Assembly (NCBI GenBank): GCA_900548275.1
Contig: URJY01000003.1
Span: 105,943-169,942, forward strand
Length of the DNA: 64,000 nt
DNA from: an uncultured Opitutales bacterium
GTDB lineage: Bacteria; Verrucomicrobiota; Verrucomicrobiia; Opitutales; Intestinicryptomonadaceae
Direction of reading: 5' to 3'
The first letter of the stretch is position 1, and every line of letters begins with the position of its first letter. The position numbers were made by a program, and so were the translations under genes. The notes beneath the pieces were generated by a model, which saw only the letters and a program-made list of their open reading frames with translations, did not search any database and had not been told where the DNA came from. Of this stretch, positions 58,163 to 64,000 are shown piece after piece.

Positions 58163-59179
58163 ATGAAAAGGCGCAATTTTTTGGGAGGTGCTGCGTTGCT
58201 TGCGGGCGGGTTTGCTTCGTCGGACGCGTTCGCTGCGGACAACGTCGAAAGTGTGAAGTTTTCGGTCTTTGCCGATATGCATTTCCGCGTCGGCAACTAT
58301 AACTGGACGGTCGAGCGGATGGCGCAGATTCTCGAGCGCGCCCGCAAAAACAAAGTCGACTTCATAATCCACTGCGGCGACTTGTGCCACAACGTGAAAA
58401 CCGCCGCCCCCATACTCGACCAGTTCAACAATTTCGAGCTGCCCCACTACCACGTTATGGGCAACCACGATTTCGAGGCGACAAAAACGCTCGAGGATGT
58501 CGTAAACGCCTATCAAATGAAGAACGGCAATTTCTATTCGTTCGACAGGGGCGCGTTCCGTTTCATAGTTCTTGACACAAACTATTTCCACCGCAAGGAC
58601 GGCTCTATTATGCACTACGCATCGTCTACGGCGTACGAAAAGTGCCACCAGAAAGAGGCGGTTCTAACGCCCGAGCAGCTGTCGATGTTGCGCGAAAAAA
58701 TCTCGACGGCAAAAGGCCCGTGCGTGGTTTTCTCGCACCACGGTTTCAAGTACACGAGCGGAATAACGAATGCGGACGAGGCAAAAAAGGCTGTCTTCGA
58801 ATCGCAGAAATTCCCCGTGATGTGGATAAACGGACACCACCACCGCAACAGTCTCAAGCTCGAAAACGAAGTTGCGTTCTTCAACCTCAACAGCACGACT
58901 TCTGAGTGGGTCGGCAAGCCACACCAAGCCTATCCGCAGGAGATGATGAAAAAGTGTCCCGTCTCGAAACACGAGCTTCTCTTCGATACGCCAGTGCATG
59001 CAATCGTAACGATTACGCGGGACGGCGAATTTACAATCGACGGGATGGAGGGGAAAATGTTTATGGGCATAACCCCCGAAATGACGGGCAACAAATCGCA
59101 CGACGCCGAGGGTCTGCCCGTGGAGGCAAAGGTGCTTTCGGCGCACTTCAAGTTGTATCCGCCGAAGCCGAAGCGGTAA
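58163..59179 (+). CDS. Tat-exported calcineurin-type metallophosphoesterase
   Basis: The N-terminus MKRRNFLGGAALLAGG is a twin-arginine signal (RRxFL). The 338-residue protein then shows all five metallophosphoesterase motifs: FADMHF, CGDLCHN, VMGNHDFE, FSHHGFK and NGHHHRN. It hydrolyses a phosphomonoester or diester in the periplasm; the substrate is unknown. Folding before export fits a metal enzyme. It is followed by a strong terminator. Confidence 0.88.
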   Translation: MKRRNFLGGAALLAGGFASSDAFAADNVESVKFSVFADMHFRVGNYNWTVERMAQILERARKNKVDFIIHCGDLCHNVKTAAPILDQFNNFELPHYHVMGNHDFEATKTLEDVVNAYQMKNGNFYSFDRGAFRFIVLDTNYFHRKDGSIMHYASSTAYEKCHQKEAVLTPEQLSMLREKISTAKGPCVVFSHHGFKYTSGITNADEAKKAVFESQKFPVMWINGHHHRNSLKLENEVAFFNLNSTTSEWVGKPHQAYPQEMMKKCPVSKHELLFDTPVHAIVTITRDGEFTIDGMEGKMFMGITPEMTGNKSHDAEGLPVEAKVLSAHFKLYPPKPKR

Positions 59180-59240
59180 AACCGCGCGGTTTTCGCGAAT
59201 TGCGCGCCGACATTTATTTGTACTATTTTGATTTTTTCGG

Positions 59241-59283
59241 AAGTTCCGCGCGGTATCGTTTGACTTGCGCGGAACTTTTTTTT
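59241..59283 (+). terminator. Terminator after the metallophosphoesterase
   Basis: AAGTTCCGCGC and GCGCGGAACTT form a perfect 11-bp stem followed by a T-run. Confidence 0.9.
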
Positions 59284-59295
59284 ATCCGTTTTGCG

Positions 59296-60141
59296 ATGAT
59301 TTTAATTGCTGATAGTGGTACTACAAAAACCGACTGGCGCGTATGCGGCGCAAACGGCGCGGTCGAACGCATTTCGACGGAGGGAATCAACCCCGTCTTC
59401 CAGTCGCCCGAAAAGCTCGACGAAGTTTTGCGGACGGCACTCAAGCCCAAGCTCGACGGCGCGGCGGTTTCGAAAATATATTTCTACAGTGCGGGCATAG
59501 CGGCGTCGCACGAGGCTACGGCGGCTCTGCTTGCGGCGTTCGAAAAGAATTTTTCGGACTGCGAATTTTTCGTCGAAACCGACAAGTTGGGTTCGGCGCG
59601 CGCCCTCTGCGGGCACTCGGCGGGTATCGCCTGCATAATGGGCACGGGGTCGAACTCGTGCTTTTACGACGGCGGAAAAATCGCAATCGACAACGTCGGC
59701 GGCGGCTTCATTCTGGGCGACGAAGGCGGCGGGGCGTCGCTCGGCAGGCGGCTGCTTTCCGACTTCATACGCGGGCTTCTCCCCGAGCGCGTGGCTTCGG
59801 CAATCCGCGAACGCTACGGTCTGGACTACTTCAAAATCATCGACAACGTGTACAAACGCCCGATGCCCAACAGGTACTTGGCGTCGTTCTCGCCGTTTAT
59901 CGAGGAGTTTCTCGACGAGCCGCACATTTGCGAAATCGTCGATTCGCAGTTCGACTCTTTCATACGCAGAAACGTGTTGCGCTTCGACACTGCGAAATAT
60001 CCGATGAACGCGGTGGGGTCGGTTGCGCATTTCTTCCGCAAAAATCTCGAACGCGCGGCGGAGCGCAACGGCGTTCGGCTCGGGCGCATTCTGAAGTCGC
60101 CGATTGACGCGCTTGTGGAGTACCATTCAAAGGATTTGTAA
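59296..60141 (+). CDS. BadF/BadG/BcrA-type kinase (N-acetylglucosamine kinase-like)
   Basis: The 281-residue protein has the actin/hexokinase fold: ILIADSGTTKTDWRV (phosphate 1), AGIAASHEA, ETDKLGSARALCG, IACIMGTGSNSCFYDG (phosphate 2) and GFILGDEGGGASLGRRLL. This is the pattern of bacterial and archaeal N-acetylglucosamine kinases in the BadF group. It should phosphorylate an amino sugar or hexose with ATP. It is three bases from an MFS transporter gene, which suggests that the imported sugar is its substrate. Confidence 0.85.
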   Translation: MILIADSGTTKTDWRVCGANGAVERISTEGINPVFQSPEKLDEVLRTALKPKLDGAAVSKIYFYSAGIAASHEATAALLAAFEKNFSDCEFFVETDKLGSARALCGHSAGIACIMGTGSNSCFYDGGKIAIDNVGGGFILGDEGGGASLGRRLLSDFIRGLLPERVASAIRERYGLDYFKIIDNVYKRPMPNRYLASFSPFIEEFLDEPHICEIVDSQFDSFIRRNVLRFDTAKYPMNAVGSVAHFFRKNLERAAERNGVRLGRILKSPIDALVEYHSKDL

Positions 60142-60144
60142 AAT

Positions 60145-61446
60145 ATGTCGTTCTTCAAACCCGATACGCAGCGTTCGTTCTACAAGTGGGAAATCCTGAT
60201 TTTCCTCTGGATTGCGTTTTTCCTCAATCAGGCGGACAGGCAGATTTTCAACGTTCTGTTGACCTCGATTCAAAGCGATATGCACCTGAGCGACACGCAA
60301 ATGGGGCTTATCGCCACGATTTTCAACTTCGCCTTCGCCGTACTCGTGCCCGTTTCGGGACTTTTGGGCGACAGAATGAGCAAGCGCAACATCCTTGTGT
60401 TCAGTATTCTGCTTTGGAGCATTGCAACGTCGATGACGGGGCTTAGCCACACAATGTGGATGTTCATTCTCTTCCGAAGCTTGGCGACTGGAATGGGCGA
60501 AGCCGCCTTCGGACCCGCCTACATTTCGACGCTCGCCGACTACCACAAGGAGACCCGCGCGCTGGCGATGAGCATCCACCAGACAAGCTACTACTTCGGC
60601 GTGATTGCAAGCAGTATGATTGCAACGTATATCGGCGGATTGTTCGGCTGGCGAATCGCGTTTGTGGTTTTCGGCGCGGTCGGCGTGCTCCACGGAATTT
60701 TGATGTTTATCAGAATGCGCGACGCGCCCAAGCACCGCGCCGAATGCGCTTCGGCAAAGCCCGCCGAAAAGCGGGATTCCGACGGGGCGAAACCGCCGAG
60801 TCTGCTCGATTCGCTTTCGATTATATTCCGCGTGCCGACCGCCGTCATAGTGATGGTTTCGTTCAGCGGTCTGATTTTCGTGCTGACCGGCTATCTTACT
60901 TGGATGCCCGCGTATCTCGAAACCGAAATCGGCATGTCGAAAACGGCGGCGGGTTTCAATGCCGTTTTCTACACGCACATTGCCGCGTTCGTCGGCGTTG
61001 TGCTCGCGGGTCGGATGTCGGATATTGTGGCGCGCATCAATCCCGCGAACAGAATTCTAATGCAAAGCGTCGGGCTTTTGGTCGCCGTGCCGTTCATCGT
61101 AATGATGGGTTCGGCTTCCGCGGAAATTCTGATTTTTGTCGGGCTTGCGGGCTTCGGCTTCGCGAGGGCGTTTTTCGACGCAAATACATATCCCGTGCTC
61201 TACGACGTAATTCCCGAGAAATACAGAAGTTCGGCTTCGGGCATTATGCTGATGGTCGGCTTCGGGTTCGGTTCGCTCGCGGCGGTGATACTCGGACATC
61301 TCAAGCCGATACTCGGTTTGAGCTTGGGAATATCGCTGCTTGCCGCGGTTTGGGTGCCGTGCTCGCTGCTGCTTTTCATAGGCTACAAATTTACATACCG
61401 CCGCGACTTCGCAAGACGCGAAGCCGTGGACGCCGCTTCGCAATAG
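60145..61446 (+). CDS. MFS transporter, probably for a sugar
   Basis: The 433-residue protein has twelve membrane helices in two halves around a charged loop (about residues 190-215, KHRAECASAKPAEKRDSDG). GLLGDRMSKRNIL between helices 2 and 3 is the MFS A-motif, and RSLATGMGEAAFGPAYISTLADY follows. NQADRQIFNVLLTSIQSDMHLSDTQMGL resembles Spinster/hexuronate-type members. The adjacent kinase suggests an amino sugar or sugar as substrate (inference). It ends at a bidirectional terminator. Confidence 0.85.
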   Translation: MSFFKPDTQRSFYKWEILIFLWIAFFLNQADRQIFNVLLTSIQSDMHLSDTQMGLIATIFNFAFAVLVPVSGLLGDRMSKRNILVFSILLWSIATSMTGLSHTMWMFILFRSLATGMGEAAFGPAYISTLADYHKETRALAMSIHQTSYYFGVIASSMIATYIGGLFGWRIAFVVFGAVGVLHGILMFIRMRDAPKHRAECASAKPAEKRDSDGAKPPSLLDSLSIIFRVPTAVIVMVSFSGLIFVLTGYLTWMPAYLETEIGMSKTAAGFNAVFYTHIAAFVGVVLAGRMSDIVARINPANRILMQSVGLLVAVPFIVMMGSASAEILIFVGLAGFGFARAFFDANTYPVLYDVIPEKYRSSASGIMLMVGFGFGSLAAVILGHLKPILGLSLGISLLAAVWVPCSLLLFIGYKFTYRRDFARREAVDAASQ

Positions 61447-61470
61447 TCCGCTTCCCGACGGGCACAAAAA

Positions 61471-61503
61471 AAGGACATCGGTTCGTTTCGATGTCCTTTT
61501 TGT
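61471..61503. terminator. Bidirectional terminator between the MFS and CE7 genes
   Basis: GGACATCG-gttcgttt-CGATGTCC is flanked by A-run and T-run, between convergent genes. Confidence 0.85.
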
Positions 61504-61514
61504 TTTGCGGCTGC

Positions 61515-62849
61515 CTACTTCTGCTTGGCTTTCGCCTCGTTTACAAATTCGACGATTTTTTTCATCATCAAATCGTTCTCCCATTGCGGGGCGGGGTGGC
61601 GCGCCTCCGTTACGGGCACAAGCTCCTTCTTCGTCCTGATGTTGTTGTAGGCGGCAAACGAACTTGTCGGCTCGCAAACGTCGTCGGCGTAGTGGATTGT
61701 GAAGATGGCGGGGCACTTGACGCGCTCGGCGAAGTTTACCGCATCGACATAGCGGGCGGCTTCGGCTTTTTCGCGGTCGAAGTTGCCGTTTGCGTCCCTT
61801 GTCTTTACGAAGTGCGGCCAGCCCGTGGTGCGGTTTACGAAAATGCCCGTGTGGTCGCACAGTGCGGGATATTTTGCGACAAGCAGCGTGATTTTGTCGC
61901 TGTAGAGTGCCGCGCCCGCAATCGCCTGCCCCGCGCCCTGACTGCCGCCGTAGATGACGATGTTCCTGCCGTCCCATTGCGGTTGCGCCATTGCAACGTC
62001 GATGGCGCGCATAACGCGCATAAAGGCGGTTCTGAAGAAAATGGTCTCGCGCGAATTACTGTTTCTGACATCGTAGCCCCTGAGCGTCGTGCGCTGCAGG
62101 TTGCGGTAGAACTCGTTCGGTTTCCCGTTCGGGATTCCGTGCACATTGAAACTCATCGCGAGGAAACCGTTATTAGCCCAGTCCCCCGCGATGCTCGACG
62201 AATACACGCCCGCGCCCTGCGGCAGCAGAATTATCGGCAGCGATTTCGGCGCGGAATTTTTCTTCATCGTTATGTACGCGCTGAGTTTGCCGTTGAACGT
62301 GTCCGCCTGTACGTCGAAGATGTCGTACGCGCTCGTGGGTTTGTTCACGCGCGTCAACTTTACGTTCATCGGGATGTCTTTTAGTATCTGCTTTTGCCTG
62401 TTCCAGAAGGCGTCGAAGTCGCGCGGCGCGGGTGCGCTGGGCTTGATTTTGAGGGGGGCGAAACCTGCGCCCGCAAGCATATCGACCCGCGCGGGCTTTT
62501 TGTCGGCGGCGGCGGGGATGTTCACGAAAATCTTGCACTTCAGAAAGCCCGCTTCGTCGAGCGTACCGACCGACCTGTATTCGCCGTTCGCGTCGGTTTC
62601 GCCCGAAAAATCGAGGCGCGGCGGCACCGAGTCTTTCGTGATGTTGCCGTCGAACGTGATGCCCGAAACGGGCTTGCCGTCGCGCTTTACGGTCAGCTTG
62701 AAAGCCGCCTCTTCGCCGATTTTGTAGACCGCACTTTCGCGTTCGGCTTTGAGCGTTATTTCGTAGCCGTTGGCAGTCTTCGTTTCGGCTTGCGCAAAGA
62801 CCGCAGCGAGCACGGTCAGCAGGGCGGTCAGGAATTTTGGCGTTCTCAT
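61515..62849 (-). CDS. Secreted CE7-type acetyl (xylan) esterase
   Basis: The 444-residue protein has a signal peptide (1-21), an N-terminal beta-sandwich (about 25-125) and an alpha/beta-hydrolase domain of the AXE1/CE7 family. The triad is visible: nucleophile in YGGSQGAGQAIAGA, Asp in HYADDVCEPTSSFAAYN, His in TEARHPAPQW. RGYDVRNSNSRETIFFRTAFMRVMRAID is another family landmark. It removes acetyl groups from xylo-oligosaccharides or other glycans. It is 18 bp downstream of rsfS but clearly of different function. Confidence 0.88.
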   Translation of the reverse strand: MRTPKFLTALLTVLAAVFAQAETKTANGYEITLKAERESAVYKIGEEAAFKLTVKRDGKPVSGITFDGNITKDSVPPRLDFSGETDANGEYRSVGTLDEAGFLKCKIFVNIPAAADKKPARVDMLAGAGFAPLKIKPSAPAPRDFDAFWNRQKQILKDIPMNVKLTRVNKPTSAYDIFDVQADTFNGKLSAYITMKKNSAPKSLPIILLPQGAGVYSSSIAGDWANNGFLAMSFNVHGIPNGKPNEFYRNLQRTTLRGYDVRNSNSRETIFFRTAFMRVMRAIDVAMAQPQWDGRNIVIYGGSQGAGQAIAGAALYSDKITLLVAKYPALCDHTGIFVNRTTGWPHFVKTRDANGNFDREKAEAARYVDAVNFAERVKCPAIFTIHYADDVCEPTSSFAAYNNIRTKKELVPVTEARHPAPQWENDLMMKKIVEFVNEAKAKQK

Positions 62850-62867
62850 AACTTAGGGTTTGCCCCG

Positions 62868-63440
62868 TTAGAACTTGATTTCTTCGGCGTCCTTCCAGAG
62901 CGACTCAATTCCGTAGAGACCGCGCTGTTCGGGCAGGAAAATGTGCGCCATAAAGTCGAACGCGTCGACGACAACCCATCCGCTCGACGTATTGTAGTCG
63001 CGCCCGACCGATTTTACACCGAGGTCTTTGAGAGTCCGTTCAAGCTCGCCCGCAAGCGCGCGCAGGTGCGGCTCGGAGTTCGCCGTGGCGATGATGAAGT
63101 AGTTTGTAATCGGCGATTTCCCGCGAACGTCGAGCACCTTGATGTCGTCCGCCTTTTTGTCGTCGAGAGCCGTACGGCACTTTTCGACAACTTCAAGCGT
63201 GGGGTCGAGCTTCTTCGCCGCCGTTTTCTTGACGGTTGTCTTCTTTGCAGCCGTTTTCTTTACCGCGGTTTTCTTCGCAGCGGTCTTCTTTGCGGGGGCT
63301 TTTTTGGCGACGGTTTTCTTCGTCGCGGTTTTCTTGGCTACCGTTTTTTTCGCCGCCGTTTTTTTTGCGGGAGATTTTTTTGCCGTGGCAGCCTTTTTGA
63401 CTGCCGTTTTCTTTGTGGTTGTCTTTTTTGCTTTTTCCAT
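62868..63440 (-). CDS. rsfS: Ribosomal silencing factor RsfS with lysine/alanine-rich N-terminal tail
   Basis: Residues 79-190 are a normal RsfS domain: LEVVEKCRTALDDKKADDIKVLDVRGKSPITNYFIIATANSEPHLRALAGELE, then WVVVDAFDFMAHIFLPEQRGLYGIESLW. It binds uL14 and blocks 30S-50S joining in starved cells. Residues 1-78 are unusual: a run of KKTAA/KKTVA-type pentapeptides of about 40 percent lysine, resembling histone-H1-like tails, probably disordered and RNA- or DNA-binding. It starts two bases after the nadD stop, which is the usual order nadD-rsfS. Confidence 0.9.
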   Translation of the reverse strand: MEKAKKTTTKKTAVKKAATAKKSPAKKTAAKKTVAKKTATKKTVAKKAPAKKTAAKKTAVKKTAAKKTTVKKTAAKKLDPTLEVVEKCRTALDDKKADDIKVLDVRGKSPITNYFIIATANSEPHLRALAGELERTLKDLGVKSVGRDYNTSSGWVVVDAFDFMAHIFLPEQRGLYGIESLWKDAEEIKF

Positions 63441-63441
63441 A

Positions 63442-63950
63442 TCAGGTATTATATAATTTGTTTTTCAAAATATAGTTTTCGACTTCGGTGTCGAGCATAT
63501 TAAGATGCCGCGCGCCGCGGGCGAGGGCGTTTCTGATTTCCGTAGAACTGTGCGGCACTGGCGCGAAATCGAAAAATTTCAGCCTTATGAAACTCGGCAG
63601 GCGCGACGTGTCGGCATCGAAACCTTCGCGAGCCGCGCACGCAAACGATACTATTTTCGAAAGCTCCCCAATCTCGTACCACTTCGGAAGTTTTGCGATG
63701 TGGTCGGCTCCCACAATCCATATTATATCTTTTCCCGAATTTTCGGCGGCGAGGTGTTTTGCAGTATCTATCGCATAACTCGTGCCGCCGCGCGTTATTT
63801 CGAACGTCGAAATACTGTGGGGCGGGGCGAAGTTGCGCAGCGCGATGGAGAGCATATCGAGCCTGTTTTGCGCGCTCGAGTGCACGGGCGCGTCGCGCAG
63901 GGGTGCTTGGAACGCGGGCACGAAAACGACTTCGTCGACGGTATTCGTTT
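63442..63950 (-). CDS. nadD: Nicotinate-nucleotide adenylyltransferase, N-terminus missing at contig end
   Basis: About 169 residues remain. The frame runs from EVVFVPAFQAPLRD through RLDMLSIAL, FEITRGGTSYAIDT, IIWIVGADHIAKLPKWYEI and the terminal VPHSSTEIRNAL, all NadD landmarks (SSTxIR phosphate motif). The first strand with GGSFDPxHxGH is absent because the genomic sequence ends at 63950, where adapter sequence begins. The enzyme makes deamido-NAD from nicotinate mononucleotide and ATP. Confidence 0.92.
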
Positions 63951-64000
63951 CTGTCTCTTATACACATCTCCGAGCCCACGAGACAAGAGGCAATCTCGTA
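63951..64000. other. Illumina Nextera adapter contamination (not genomic)
   Basis: The 50 bases begin with the 19-base transposon mosaic end CTGTCTCTTATACACATCT. They continue with the Nextera read-2 side (CCGAGCCCACGAGAC), an eight-base i7 index (AAGAGGCA) and the start of the P7 flow-cell sequence (ATCTCGTA). Frames across the junction give the well-known artefact peptides MGSEMCIRD and SRGLGDVYKRQ. Confidence 0.98.

Noticed and set aside
63500..63986. Frames reading MGSEMCIRD... and SRGLGDVYKRQ... at the right edge
   Set aside because: They are translated from the sequencing adapter joined to an antisense frame of nadD.

Overview
The window looks like a piece of a moderately GC-rich chromosome from a member of the Verrucomicrobiota, most plausibly a gut- or host-associated Opitutae-like lineage. 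This is inferred from gene content: a PEP-CTERM-anchored protease, a DUF1080 protein, secreted glycoside hydrolases and a sialidase-like protein, a DUF3450/TtpC/ExbB/ExbD/TonB cluster, and a TorF-type porin. No rRNA is present to settle it. The last 50 bases (63951-64000) are not genomic. They are an Illumina Nextera adapter, so the contig truly ends at 63950 inside nadD.

Layout. 0-2.8 kb: two tandem DRE-TIM aldolase paralogues (the first cut by the window edge) and a PEP-CTERM serine protease. 2.9-11.8 kb: housekeeping genes (prs, riboflavin synthase, dCMP deaminase, AlgH/YqgE, mnmE), membrane proteins, and a divergent pair of small DNA-binding proteins. A 37-bp tandem hairpin repeat lies at the end of the AlgH/YqgE gene. 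11.8-22.3 kb: an M24 peptidase, then twelve genes with no gap larger than 2 bp: a PDZ pseudoprotease, a complete TonB2-like energy-transduction set, folP-folB-folK, rsmI and a Ppx/GppA phosphatase. 22.4-26 kb: a nucleoside hydrolase, then a small accessory island among three tRNA genes (Met-type CAT, Gly-CCC, Phe-GAA). The island holds an IS3 transposase remnant and a lone phage capsid-like gene. 26-36 kb: queA, a PfkB kinase, glycogen synthase, a SNF2 helicase, exonuclease III, and a PhoD-family protein that has lost its metal-binding motifs. 36-40.6 kb: a tandem duplication of a secreted glycoside hydrolase plus the 5' end of an AraC regulator gene, giving GH-araC'-GH-araC. 40.7-52 kb: aspS, a sialidase-like protein, tadA, infA, a FecCD-type ABC importer with a flavin reductase, a RodZ-like protein, a CCA-adding enzyme, and grpE-dnaJ. 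52-55 kb: a TorF porin and glnK-amtB behind a textbook sigma-54 promoter with paired upstream palindromes. 55-64 kb: a CPBP protease, dusB, a TPR protein, a Tat-type metallophosphoesterase, a BadF-type sugar kinase with an MFS transporter, a CE7 esterase, rsfS with a histone-H1-like lysine/alanine tail, and truncated nadD.

How it fits together: the secreted hydrolases, esterase, sialidase-like protein, sugar kinase and MFS transporter suggest life on host or plant glycans. The TonB system would energise outer-membrane uptake. The glnK-amtB operon looks controlled by nitrogen through sigma-54. The observations most worth following are the GH/AraC duplication with its conserved upstream direct repeats, the lone capsid gene with a nested start, the PhoD pseudoenzyme, the TonB-folate super-operon, and the sigma-54 architecture together with a GlnK that lacks Tyr51.
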